A stretch of DNA of 64,000 nucleotides from Bacteriovoracaceae bacterium (GTDB taxonomy: Bacteria; Bdellovibrionota; Bacteriovoracia; Bacteriovoracales; Bacteriovoracaceae). Made by a program: the position numbers and the translations under genes. The notes under the pieces were generated by a model. That model did no database searches. It was not told where the DNA came from and saw only the letters and a list, made by a program, of their open reading frames with translations. Numbering within the stretch: position 1 is the stretch's first letter; every line of letters begins with the position of its first letter. The stretch lies in contig JANJTC010000004.1 of the NCBI GenBank assembly GCA_024711325.1, positions 1 to 64,000 of the forward strand, read 5' to 3'. Of this stretch, positions 17,338-25,582 are shown in pieces.

Positions 17338-18215
17338 TCATAAAAATACTTTTATCCATTGCCGTTATTTTATTCAGTAGTTTCGCTATAGCTTGCGAAG
17401 TTAATCTTCCACACCACCTGGTGATCCTGGGTGATACAGCAGATTATAATCAAACCATTACTCATAAGAACTGTGATCAGGATATTCTCAATGAAGTGAG
17501 TGCCACATTACGTTCAGTCGAGGGAAAAATCACCTCAGCTCAATTTTCAACAATTCTTAAATTAAAAAATCAACTTGTTCACATCCACCCTGAACTTATT
17601 CAAGTGCAACACCTGAAACATTTAATCCGTGAACAACTGCATATCCCCAGTGGAATCCAACTCCGCGCCTTAGAAGCAGTCAATACTCCTAACTATATTG
17701 CGATTGCTCCAGGTGACCGAATTGAAGTTCAATGCATAGGGTGTCTCTTTGGCCAACAGCAACCCATCAACATTAACATTATGGGATTTGATGGATCAGA
17801 AAAATCCATTATAGTGAAGGCCGATTTCAAAAAAATGGTCAGGGCCTACCGAGTTTCAACATTTCATCCGGCCTTCTCGGAACTGACGGCCGAATCTTTG
17901 ACTGAAGAATTAATCGAAGCAATCCCTCACACAGACTTGATGACTGAACTTGAGACTTTAAAGTTTTATAAGCTCAATAAACCGGTCAAGGCGGGTGAAC
18001 TTCTTCGAAAGTCAGATCTTAATGCCGAGAATCTTGTCCGTGCCGGAACTCAAACCGAAGTGATCATTGAGAATTCTTTGCTAAAACTTAAAACTACCGG
18101 AATAAGCCGCAGTAACGGTACTCTGGGACAATTTGTAGAAGTTTTTCATCCTAAAAAAAATAAAAAGTATCAAGGTAAAGTCATCGATATCAACAAAGTA
18201 TTAGTGGAACTATGA
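17334..18215 (+). CDS. flgA: FlgA, P-ring assembly chaperone
   Basis: A 293-residue periplasmic protein with a signal peptide (about residues 1-20, ending IACEV). The C-terminal SAF-like region contains LNKPVKAGELLRKSDLN and the TGISRSNGTLGQFVEV segment expected in FlgA. The N-terminal half is divergent, with an isolated cysteine pair (CIGC). Position between flgG and flgH-flgI, with 4-base overlaps on both sides, strongly supports the assignment. FlgA assists FlgI polymerisation into the P-ring. Confidence 0.87.
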   Translation: MIIKILLSIAVILFSSFAIACEVNLPHHLVILGDTADYNQTITHKNCDQDILNEVSATLRSVEGKITSAQFSTILKLKNQLVHIHPELIQVQHLKHLIREQLHIPSGIQLRALEAVNTPNYIAIAPGDRIEVQCIGCLFGQQQPININIMGFDGSEKSIIVKADFKKMVRAYRVSTFHPAFSELTAESLTEELIEAIPHTDLMTELETLKFYKLNKPVKAGELLRKSDLNAENLVRAGTQTEVIIENSLLKLKTTGISRSNGTLGQFVEVFHPKKNKKYQGKVIDINKVLVEL

Positions 18216-18991
18216 AAACAGCAATCTTATTTCTTTTATTCAGTCTTGTGTCTTGTGCCAGTTATGTGAATCAAATGCATCGCCAAATTGATCGTGAGGA
18301 AAAACAAAGTAAACGTGAAGATCCCGATTCCCGCGACCGGTATTCAGCTTACCGAGAACGTGATCGCATGCGGCCGGAAGCTGACCGACGACCGATTAAA
18401 AATCCTGTCACCTATTCACTTGGAAGTGATCCTTCCCGACAAATGCGACCTCCGGTTAAGCGTGAATATCGACCTCAGCGGTATCAGGCCCAGGATTTTG
18501 TGGATGATGAGAGTGGTGGCTCTCTCTGGGCCAATCAAGGTTCCAGTTCATCTCTCTTTACTTATCAAAACGACAAACGCACTGGTGACATGGTCATCAT
18601 CAATGTTTTAGAGAACCTGCGGAATCAGATTTCGGCCGAACTAAAACGCACATTCCCTGATAAACCCAAAAAATCAACTAAAGAAGCTGAAGGTGCAACT
18701 GCTTCAAAAACGCCGACGACTCCAGGGGCCACAAGTGCTGCAGCCGCCGCAAGTGCTCAAGATAACGAAATGGACATGAAGGTTTACGATAAAATTTCCG
18801 GCACAGTGATGGAAGAGATCAGTCAGGACTACATTCTTCTGCGCGGCCGTAAGGAAGTTATATTTAAGAAGGAAAAAAGATCCATCGAAGTCCAAGCACT
18901 TGTCTCAAGAAAGGACATCATGGAAAATGATTATGTGAACTCGGATAAACTTCTTGAGTCACGTGTCTTCATCCTAGGAAGGGATCAATGA
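18212..18991 (+). CDS. flgH: Flagellar L-ring lipoprotein FlgH
   Basis: A 259-residue outer-membrane lipoprotein. A short signal peptide ends in the lipobox LVSC. An unusual Arg/Asp/Pro-rich linker (about residues 25-85) precedes the FlgH core: GSLWANQGSSSSLFTYQND, RTGDMVIINVLEN, and the C-terminal QALVSRKDIMENDYVNSDKL. A short Ala/Thr/Ser-rich stretch (about 155-185) interrupts the ring domain. The extended arginine-rich linker is longer than in E. coli FlgH and could affect ring diameter or interaction with the wall; that is inference. Confidence 0.94.
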   Translation: MKTAILFLLFSLVSCASYVNQMHRQIDREEKQSKREDPDSRDRYSAYRERDRMRPEADRRPIKNPVTYSLGSDPSRQMRPPVKREYRPQRYQAQDFVDDESGGSLWANQGSSSSLFTYQNDKRTGDMVIINVLENLRNQISAELKRTFPDKPKKSTKEAEGATASKTPTTPGATSAAAAASAQDNEMDMKVYDKISGTVMEEISQDYILLRGRKEVIFKKEKRSIEVQALVSRKDIMENDYVNSDKLLESRVFILGRDQ

Positions 18992-19986
18992 TTAAACTCC
19001 TGCCACTTTTACTTTGTACATTCGCCATTCCAGCTATAGCGAACACCAGCCGGCTGAAAGATATTGTGACCATTAAAGGGGTACGGGAAAATCCTCTGAT
19101 TGGTTACGGACTTGTCATTGGTCTCAATGGCACCGGTGACGGTGGCGGCGAAATCACCAATACTTCCCTTAAAAAAATGTTTCAAACTCTGGGATTAAAT
19201 CCTCAGAAAGAAGTGACATCCAAGAATGTGGCGGCAGTCATTGTCACCGCCAAACTACCTGCCTTCGGTCGGGTCGGACAACGTCTGGATGTAACAGTTT
19301 CCTCTATCGGTGACGCTTCTTCCTTAGCAGGCGGAACTCTTTTAGTAACACCCTTAAAAGGTGGAGACGGCCAGGTTTATGCTGTGGCCAATGGTCACCT
19401 TTCCATCGGTGGACTTGAGCAAGGTAAGAAGCTTGCAACCACCGGACGTATCCCGGAAGGTGGGACTATTGAAAAAGAACTGGAGCTGGCCTTCAATAAT
19501 AAAAAAGCAATCAGAATGGCCTTGAATAATCCGGATTTCACCACTGCCGCCCGAATTGAAAGAACAATCAATCAGGAACTGGGTGGAAAATATGCGACTG
19601 CCTCTGATGCCACCACGATTGATGTCATCATTCCTAATTATTATGAAAGGAAAGTAGTTGAGCTCATCGCTAACATTGAGAACTACAAAGTGGTGGCGGA
19701 TGCTGCGGCCAAAATCGTGATCAATGAACGCACCGGAACTCTGGTTGCCGGCGGCGATATCGTGATTAAAAAATCGGCCATCAGCCATGGAGATTTAGTG
19801 TTGGAAGTCAAAGGTGGAGCCGAAGGCTCAAGTAAAGGCTCCTTACATATGATGGAGCAAACGACCACCATCAATGATCTGGTTAAGGCCCTGAATGCAT
19901 TAGGAACCAAGCCCGAAGATCTGATTTCCATCTTCCAGGCGCTTAAGCAAAATGGCTCCCTTTTGGCCGAAATCGAGCTGATTTAA
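18988..19986 (+). CDS. flgI: Flagellar P-ring protein FlgI
   Basis: A 332-residue secreted protein forming the periplasmic P-ring. A signal peptide ends in AIANTS. The family sequence begins RLKDIVTIKGVRENPLIGYG (20 residues) and continues with GLNGTGD, KNVAAVIVTAKLP, GQRLDVTVSSIGDA, and NERTGTLVAGGDI near the C-terminus. It is coupled to flgH by a 4-base overlap. The gene is followed by a 110-120 base gap with a small hairpin (20012-20032) before flgJ. Confidence 0.98.
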   Translation: MIKLLPLLLCTFAIPAIANTSRLKDIVTIKGVRENPLIGYGLVIGLNGTGDGGGEITNTSLKKMFQTLGLNPQKEVTSKNVAAVIVTAKLPAFGRVGQRLDVTVSSIGDASSLAGGTLLVTPLKGGDGQVYAVANGHLSIGGLEQGKKLATTGRIPEGGTIEKELELAFNNKKAIRMALNNPDFTTAARIERTINQELGGKYATASDATTIDVIIPNYYERKVVELIANIENYKVVADAAAKIVINERTGTLVAGGDIVIKKSAISHGDLVLEVKGGAEGSSKGSLHMMEQTTTINDLVKALNALGTKPEDLISIFQALKQNGSLLAEIELI

Positions 19987-20105
19987 CCCGCAAAGGGAAC
20001 TTTTTTCCCAGGGGTGTTTTTCGCTAACACCCTCAAGTTTAAAAATGCTACACTCTAAAGAGAATCTCATCAGGATGATGAGGTCCCAAAACCAGGATGG
20101 TACGA

Positions 20106-20450
20106 GTGAAAATCAACCCTCAGGCACAAGCCTTATCGACCGCTCAAAGAACCAATCCAGTTAAACCATTTGAAGAAATAGCAGAAGGAATGGAGGCCAA
20201 CTTCACGTCCCATATGCTGGCCGAAATGAGAAAAACCATCCCTAAAGAAACTCCGGATTCATCATCTATGGAGTACTACAATTCTTTACTGGATTACGAA
20301 AGAGCTCAAACTATGGCAAAATCAGATAGTGGTCTGGGAATCAAGAAAGTCATCCTGGATCAGATTGTGCCTCAGCATATGAAGCATTATTTAAAAAACG
20401 CGGCCCCTCAAGTTCGTCAAGGAATGACGAAGGAGAACACAAATGAGTAG
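20106..20450 (+). CDS. flgJ: FlgJ-type rod-binding protein, short form without muramidase domain
   Basis: A protein of about 114 residues matching only the N-terminal rod-capping domain of FlgJ: PFEEIAEGMEANFTSHMLAEMRK and YNSLLDYERAQTMAKSDSGLGI. The C-terminal glucosaminidase domain of enterobacterial FlgJ is absent, so a separate wall hydrolase would be needed for rod penetration. The GTG at 20106 has AGGA eight bases upstream. An in-frame ATG at 20097 is possible but its spacing to any Shine-Dalgarno sequence is poor. Its end overlaps flgM by 8 bases. Confidence 0.88.
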   Translation: MKINPQAQALSTAQRTNPVKPFEEIAEGMEANFTSHMLAEMRKTIPKETPDSSSMEYYNSLLDYERAQTMAKSDSGLGIKKVILDQIVPQHMKHYLKNAAPQVRQGMTKENTNE

Positions 20451-20769
20451 CATCGATACACGGACAGCATTTTTCCCTCGTGGACGCGACGTTAAAAGCG
20501 AATCGACCAAAGGTGGAGACAAAGTTGATGGAGTTCAGCGTAACACTATGGAACGCGCTTCAGAAATTTCTCAAAAAACATCCACTGATGCCAAAGTCAA
20601 CATCCCAGATGGTGTTAAAGATTTCTCTCGTATTAAAAAAGCAGCAATGAATGCTCCGGAAGTTGATAATTCAGAAAAGATTGCACGCCTGAAAGCACAA
20701 ATTCAGGATGGCTCTTATGAAATCGACTACGACGCTTTAACTGATAAAATCCTCAACTCTGAATTTTAA
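20443..20769 (+). CDS. flgM: Anti-sigma-28 factor FlgM
   Basis: A 108-residue, largely disordered protein. The C-terminal sigma-binding part is typical of FlgM: DNSEKIARLKAQIQDGSYEI followed by DYDALTDKILNSEF. In the known system FlgM holds the late flagellar sigma factor FliA until it is exported through the completed hook. Its place between flgJ and flgN supports the call. No fliA is in the window. Confidence 0.87.
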   Translation: MSSIDTRTAFFPRGRDVKSESTKGGDKVDGVQRNTMERASEISQKTSTDAKVNIPDGVKDFSRIKKAAMNAPEVDNSEKIARLKAQIQDGSYEIDYDALTDKILNSEF

Positions 20770-20780
20770 GCGGGGCCGGA

Positions 20781-21284
20781 ATGGATAATCGACTGGACGA
20801 GAAAAAGCTTTATTACCAGCGCACTCTCAGTGTCTGGGAAGGCTTTTGCCAACTCCACAAAGATTTATATGATCTGACTTGTGATGAGTATCTGACTCTA
20901 CTGGAAAGTGACATCGATAAACTTGAAACCATGCTTCCATTAAAAGAAGAAATCATCTCCAAGATAGGTGAACTCGAAAGAGAACGGACAGAATTAATTG
21001 ATAGCTTAAACGGGACCGCCCTCTTTTCGATTAACATCCAGCGTGCCGGTGACCTGTTAACCGCTTTTGCATCACTGGATCAAACGTCAGCTATCCCGGC
21101 ACTTAAAAATTTAAATAGCCTGCTACTGGATATCATCCAGAAGATTCAGGAACAGAATAAAAAGAACCAGCAGTTTTTAAATAAAGCGATGCTATCCCTA
21201 CGTGAAGTCAAACAAGGCTTTAGTGGGAAGAAAACATACACAACCTATGGGGCAGACGGACAAACACGTTCACTCAATAGATAA
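20781..21284 (+). CDS. flgN: FlgN-like export chaperone for FlgK/FlgL
   Basis: A 167-residue, highly helical protein with no signal peptide, placed between flgM and flgK. FlgN proteins are poorly conserved helical chaperones that escort the hook-junction proteins FlgK and FlgL to the export gate. The length, the LYDLTCDEYLTLLESDIDKL amphipathic helix, and the helical tail near LLLDIIQKIQEQNKKNQQF fit this. The assignment rests strongly on gene order. Confidence 0.78.
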   Translation: MDNRLDEKKLYYQRTLSVWEGFCQLHKDLYDLTCDEYLTLLESDIDKLETMLPLKEEIISKIGELERERTELIDSLNGTALFSINIQRAGDLLTAFASLDQTSAIPALKNLNSLLLDIIQKIQEQNKKNQQFLNKAMLSLREVKQGFSGKKTYTTYGADGQTRSLNR

Positions 21285-21305
21285 CAAAGTACAGAGGACC
21301 AAGGA

Positions 21306-22772
21306 TTGGGCGCTGACTTATTAAACATTGGAAAATCTGGTTTGTTTACTGCGAAACAGTCGATGTCGACGACTTCGCATAACATTGCCAATGCCAATAC
21401 TGAAGGGTTCTCCCGTCAGGAAGTCAGAACGGAAACGGGTCCTGGTCTTGGTGAAGGTGACTATGTTTTAGGAACCGGTGTTGAAGTCCAAAGCATCAAA
21501 CGCTCCCATGACGAACTGGTCGAGAAAAAATTAAACACCTCCATTACCACTCATAAATTCAATGAAGAACGCACCCTTCAGTTAGGTCACGTCGAAGAAA
21601 TCTTCAACGAGATTAACTCTGACGGGATGAATAAGATCATGAACCGTTTCTTCAACTCCTTTCGTGAACTTTCCAATCAACCGGAAAACGAAACGGTAAG
21701 AAACGTCGTTAAAGAAAATGCCAAGATTGTAACTGGCGACTTCCACCGGATTCAATCCAACCTCGATGATATCCGTGGCAGTATCAACAAGAAACTCACT
21801 CTTAGTGTGAGTGAAGTGAACAGTCTGACGAAGACCATCGCCAAGCTCAATAAAGAAATCAGCATTCAGGAAGTCTCCGGTGGGATGGCCAATGATCTTC
21901 GCGATCAGCGTGACCGTGCTCTTCGGACATTGACAGAATTTTTTCCGATTAACACTTACAGTGATAATCAGGGCCAGTTTGTGGTGAACATTGAAGGCGT
22001 CGGGTCCATCGTGGCCGGGGGTCTTGCTCAGGAGCTCACCGTTGGTGCCGGAGTTCAGCCGGGTGAAAACTCGGCCGACAAAGGTGACATCAAGATTTTC
22101 TATGCCAGCAGACCTGGGGTAGCGATCTCTGATAAAATTACCGGCGGGACCTTAGGCGCTCAGCTTAAAACTCGCAATGAAGAAATAGTTGGATTGGAAA
22201 AACAACTCGATGAGCTCGCTCATGGTTTGGTGCTTGCGACTAACTCCATTCACCGCCGAGGTTTTGCCAATCATCCGGTTCCGGTTGATGGCCAGGGCAA
22301 TCCTATTCCCAACGCTGCCAAACAGAAAGTTACCGGAATCAATTTCTTCAAAGAGCCACTCGATTTAAAACGGGCCGCTGAGTACATTTCACTTTCTGAT
22401 GAAGTCCTGGCCGATGTTAACAATATCGCGGCGGCACTCGAAGCAAATAAACCCGGTGATAACCGGATTGCCCTGGCGGTCTCTAAACTTCAACACGAAA
22501 AAGTTCTGGGTGGTGGAACGACTACCTTTGAAGAACAATATTTAAAATCTGTTGGTAACATTGGTTTACAAACAGGTAAGTCCAAGATTGATGAAGAGCA
22601 ATCTCATGGAATCCTTGCCCAGGCGAAATCTTTTAAAGAACGTCTGGCCGGTGTTTCCCTGGATGAAGAAGCTGCCAATATGGTTCGCTACCAGAACGCT
22701 TATGAAGCTTCGGCCAAAGTCATCAGGGCATCAGATGAAATGTTTAAAGCAGTATTGGGATTACTCCCATGA
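21306..22772 (+). CDS. flgK: Flagellar hook-filament junction protein FlgK (HAP1)
   Basis: A 488-residue hook-associated protein. The N-terminus GLFTAKQSMSTTSHNIANAN is followed by TEGFSRQEV, and the C-terminus has ANMVRYQNAYEASAKVIRAS. The SVSEVNSLTKTIAKLNKEIS region and RDQRDRALRTLTEFFPI are characteristic. The start appears to be TTG at 21306, with AGAGG eight bases upstream. It lies 10 bases before flgL. Confidence 0.96.
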   Translation: MGADLLNIGKSGLFTAKQSMSTTSHNIANANTEGFSRQEVRTETGPGLGEGDYVLGTGVEVQSIKRSHDELVEKKLNTSITTHKFNEERTLQLGHVEEIFNEINSDGMNKIMNRFFNSFRELSNQPENETVRNVVKENAKIVTGDFHRIQSNLDDIRGSINKKLTLSVSEVNSLTKTIAKLNKEISIQEVSGGMANDLRDQRDRALRTLTEFFPINTYSDNQGQFVVNIEGVGSIVAGGLAQELTVGAGVQPGENSADKGDIKIFYASRPGVAISDKITGGTLGAQLKTRNEEIVGLEKQLDELAHGLVLATNSIHRRGFANHPVPVDGQGNPIPNAAKQKVTGINFFKEPLDLKRAAEYISLSDEVLADVNNIAAALEANKPGDNRIALAVSKLQHEKVLGGGTTTFEEQYLKSVGNIGLQTGKSKIDEEQSHGILAQAKSFKERLAGVSLDEEAANMVRYQNAYEASAKVIRASDEMFKAVLGLLP

Positions 22773-22782
22773 GGCATGATGT

Positions 22783-23775
22783 ATGAGTAGGGTTTCAGAA
22801 AATTCATCAGTACACGCCATCAACTATGCCGTTGGTAAGACCAAAGGCAAAGTTGAAGACCTGCAACTTAAAGGCTCAACTCTTAAACGTGTCTCTAAGC
22901 CATCGGATGATCCGGTGGGAAATGTTGAACTCCTGGCAATCCGTTCTCAGAATATCGATGCCGGTCAATATCTGCGGAACTTAGGTTTTGCTCAAACCCA
23001 ACTCTCCTTCACAGAAAATGTCCTGGAAGAGATGACCGATCTCTTGGTTAAGGCCAAGGAGCTGGCCATCGGTCAGGCTTCATCCATTTATTCGCCCGAA
23101 ATCCGTCAGGGTGTTTCAAAAGAAATTCACCAGATTCGCCAGCAGGTTCTGAGTCTTGCCAATAAACGTATGGGCAATCGTTATCTCTTTGCCGGCCAGA
23201 AAGTATTAACCCGACCGTTTGATCAGCACGGTAAATACATGGGTGATACCAACAAAATTAACATTGAAATTAATAAAGATGTTTATGTGCCTATCAATAT
23301 CAATGGGCATGAACTTTTTTATTCCAAGGCCAAGGGCCCAGTAGATAAATCCCAGGTGGATCTAAAACCAACCGAGATTGACCTTAATCCGGAAATCGCA
23401 GTCATGCGCAAACCGGCTTCTGTTGAGCCTGAAGCGGTGCCTGCCAGTGTTTTTGATGAACTGCGAGCATTAGAGAATGCGCTCCTTACCGACAATCCTC
23501 AGATCATTCAGGGCCTACTGGAAAGAATGGATGACAGTATTGAGCGAATGGTTAGTCACAGAACAGAAATTGGTGCACTCACTAACACTATTTCTAATGC
23601 AGAAACCAATATTGAGAAGACCAAACTTTTAAATGAAGCGCACAAAAGCAAAATCGAAGACGCCGATGTCACAGAACTCTTTGGCGACCTGCAGAAAGAG
23701 CAAAACGTCCTTAAGGCAACCTATAGAGCAAGTTCAAATCTAATGAACACCAGCCTCATGGACTTCCTGAAGTAA
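22783..23775 (+). CDS. flgL: Flagellar hook-filament junction protein FlgL (HAP3)
   Basis: A 330-residue protein of the flagellin superfamily. The N-terminus (MSRVSENSSVHAINYAVGK) leads to KRVSKPSDDPVGNVELLAIR. The middle has LANKRMGNRYLFAGQKV, the standard FlgL signature, and the C-terminal coiled region ends VLKATYRASSNLMNTSLMDF. It is the last structural gene before the csrA-fliW pair, separated from csrA by 130 bases that may contain a separate promoter. Confidence 0.95.
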   Translation: MSRVSENSSVHAINYAVGKTKGKVEDLQLKGSTLKRVSKPSDDPVGNVELLAIRSQNIDAGQYLRNLGFAQTQLSFTENVLEEMTDLLVKAKELAIGQASSIYSPEIRQGVSKEIHQIRQQVLSLANKRMGNRYLFAGQKVLTRPFDQHGKYMGDTNKINIEINKDVYVPININGHELFYSKAKGPVDKSQVDLKPTEIDLNPEIAVMRKPASVEPEAVPASVFDELRALENALLTDNPQIIQGLLERMDDSIERMVSHRTEIGALTNTISNAETNIEKTKLLNEAHKSKIEDADVTELFGDLQKEQNVLKATYRASSNLMNTSLMDFLK

Positions 23776-23905
23776 GGAAATCTTACAATTTCTTAACTTT
23801 TTAGCGAAATTATCTTGCAATTCCCCCTAATAATGTAATAAATCTCAGCGCAACAAAACTTTATTGAGTTAGTCAAATTCTTGACACGAAAGACAAGGAT
23901 CAACC

Positions 23906-24136
23906 ATGCTGGTTCTGACACGGAAGCTAGGAGAGAGCATTGCAATCGACGACAATATTAAAATTGTCGTAGTGCAAATCAAGGGCAAACAAGTTCGCCT
24001 GGGGATTAAAGCTCCAAAAGAAACTAAGATACATCGCGAAGAGGTCTACCAGGCCATTCAAGATCAGAATACGGAAGCTGTTCAAGCTAACATGTCTGAT
24101 ATTGCGCGCCTCGGCGAAGAACTCAAGAAGAAATAA
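23906..24136 (+). CDS. csrA: Carbon storage regulator CsrA, RNA-binding translational regulator
   Basis: A 76-residue RNA-binding dimer. The sequence [20 protein letters not shown] and the segment [19 protein letters not shown] are diagnostic. The arginines that contact GGA motifs are retained, including R in VRLGI. Linked to fliW 87 bases downstream. In the known FliW-CsrA-flagellin switch, FliW sequesters CsrA when flagellin is exported. An AAGGATC Shine-Dalgarno sequence precedes the ATG and overlaps a GGA, the type of site CsrA binds, so autoregulation is possible. Confidence 0.98.
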   Translation: MLVLTRKLGESIAIDDNIKIVVVQIKGKQVRLGIKAPKETKIHREEVYQAIQDQNTEAVQANMSDIARLGEELKKK

Positions 24137-24213
24137 TTTTCCTCCTTGATCATTTATTCGTTTGACTGATACCATCATAGTGCTATGGTAATAATACCTT
24201 ACCATTTCATTTT

Positions 24214-24218
24214 GGAGG
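24214..24218 (+). promoter_or_regulatory. Ribosome-binding site that fixes the fliW start
   Basis: GGAGG lies five bases before the GTG at 24224. It supports this GTG over the upstream ATG at 24185, which has no Shine-Dalgarno sequence and would add 13 residues not expected in FliW. Confidence 0.75.
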
Positions 24219-24223
24219 CATCC

Positions 24224-24784
24224 GTGAAAGTCAAAACCACTCGATTTGGGGAACTTGAAGTTAACCCCAACGATATCGTCACCTTTTCTGAAGGTCTTTT
24301 GGGTTTTGAAAATCTCAAGAAATACTTCGTTGTTGATCCAGGCGACAGCACGCTAATCCTATGGCTTCAATCAACTGAAGATGAGAAGGTCGCCTTCCCG
24401 ATCATCGAACCTAAGATTTTCAAACCTGATTATATTGCAAAACTTCTTCCAGCTGATTTAAATGGCCTCGAACTCGAGTCCCTTCAATCGGCCAAGCTTT
24501 ATTCAATCTTAACGATCCCAGCGAACGTTACTGAGATGTCGGCAAACCTAAAAGCACCAGTTGTCATCAACTCTGCGAAGAAAGTCGGCAAACAAATCGT
24601 GCTTCAGGATTCTAAATTATCTGTGAAACATGAAATGTATAAAGAGTTGAAAGTTTATATTGTTAACTTCACTTCTGATGACGCTCGTAGAACGACTTAT
24701 GAGCCAAGCATTGCACTTGAAGGCGGCGATCTTAAAACAAATTCATCTTCTTTGCAGAATCCAACTCGCACTCTAGAAGTATAA
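24224..24784 (+). CDS. fliW: Flagellar assembly factor FliW
   Basis: A FliW protein of about 186 residues that binds flagellin and antagonises CsrA. Diagnostic sequence: TTRFGELEVNPNDIVTFSEG, LLGFENLKKYFVVDP, LWLQSTEDEKVAFPIIEP and the SILTIPANVTEMSANLKAPV strand. The C-terminal 40 residues exceed the usual length and are Ser/Thr-rich. It ends at a strong bidirectional terminator. The GTG start is chosen from the GGAGG site. Confidence 0.94.
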   Translation: MKVKTTRFGELEVNPNDIVTFSEGLLGFENLKKYFVVDPGDSTLILWLQSTEDEKVAFPIIEPKIFKPDYIAKLLPADLNGLELESLQSAKLYSILTIPANVTEMSANLKAPVVINSAKKVGKQIVLQDSKLSVKHEMYKELKVYIVNFTSDDARRTTYEPSIALEGGDLKTNSSSLQNPTRTLEV

Positions 24785-24803
24785 AAAGCTCAAATTTAAT
24801 ACT

Positions 24804-24836
24804 AAAAAAAGGCCCTCTTACGAGGGCCTTTTTTTT
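24804..24836. terminator. Bidirectional terminator between fliW and the TPR operon
   Basis: A GC-rich stem GGCCCTC/GAGGGCC with loop TTAC is flanked by a seven-A run on the left and an eight-T run on the right, so it can end transcription from both sides. The stop codon of the convergent TPR gene lies inside the T-run. Confidence 0.9.
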
Positions 24837-25566
24837 ATAAGGTAATGTTAGTTTCTGTCGCGGATCGCGAAAGGTTGATATACATCGTGGCTTCGGGATG
24901 ATTTGGCTCACGAGAAAGAACGTTCTGCCATTCCGCCTGAGCTTCAATAATATTGCCGTTCCCATAATAAAGCAGACCCATGGCAATTCGGGCCGGCATA
25001 TAACCTGGTTGCTCGTTTTTTAAACGCTTTAATTCTTCAAAGGCCTTAGAAGTAAAACCTTTCTTAGTATAAGTCTTGGCGATTTTAATTCGGATTTCTA
25101 AATTATCAGGATCAAGCGTTGCGGCCTTGTTGTATTCGAATAAAGCTTCATCCGCCCTGCCGTAGGAAGCGTACATTTCTGCAATCTCGTAATGCTTAAG
25201 CGAGAATTTTTTATTCAGATGGGGATCTGACAATCCTTGTTGCTGAGTATTCTTAACTTGATTGTTGGCCTTCTCGAAAATGGCCTTGGCCTCTTCATAC
25301 TTACCAATATCGTTATAGATAACCGAAAGTGAGATCGCCGCATCCGTATGATGTGGATCAAGCTCCAGAACGCGCTGAAAGCCTTTAATGGCCTTTCCTA
25401 GCTCGCCCCTGACATGGAACACATTGGCCAGGTAGAAGAAAGCTTCTGTGGCATTTGGATTCTGTTCAATAATTTCATTTAAAAACAGACTGGCAGTTTT
25501 CAGATCATTTTTCTGGAAGGCTTCTTTGGCTTTTTTCAGAAGATCACTAAGTTTTACATTTTCCAA
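24835..25566 (-). CDS. Tetratricopeptide repeat protein
   Basis: A 243-residue soluble TPR protein without a signal peptide. At least five helix-turn-helix repeats are visible, for example ATEAFFYLANVFHVRGELGK, LDPHHTDAAISLSVIYNDIG and YGRADEALFEYNKAATLDPD. It is the last gene of a five-gene minus-strand operon with bamD, a permease, a cyclic-nucleotide-binding protein and a TPR/SH3 protein. TPR proteins act as protein-protein scaffolds; the partner is unknown. Confidence 0.85.
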   Translation of the reverse strand: MENVKLSDLLKKAKEAFQKNDLKTASLFLNEIIEQNPNATEAFFYLANVFHVRGELGKAIKGFQRVLELDPHHTDAAISLSVIYNDIGKYEEAKAIFEKANNQVKNTQQQGLSDPHLNKKFSLKHYEIAEMYASYGRADEALFEYNKAATLDPDNLEIRIKIAKTYTKKGFTSKAFEELKRLKNEQPGYMPARIAMGLLYYGNGNIIEAQAEWQNVLSREPNHPEATMYINLSRSATETNITL

Positions 25567-25582
25567 AGGTGGGCTCCAAGGC

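Noticed and set aside
19354..19931. Minus-strand frames inside flgI
   Set aside because: Antisense to a conserved P-ring gene without own signals.
24185..24223. Upstream ATG for fliW
   Set aside because: No Shine-Dalgarno sequence, while GGAGG is placed well for the GTG at 24224.
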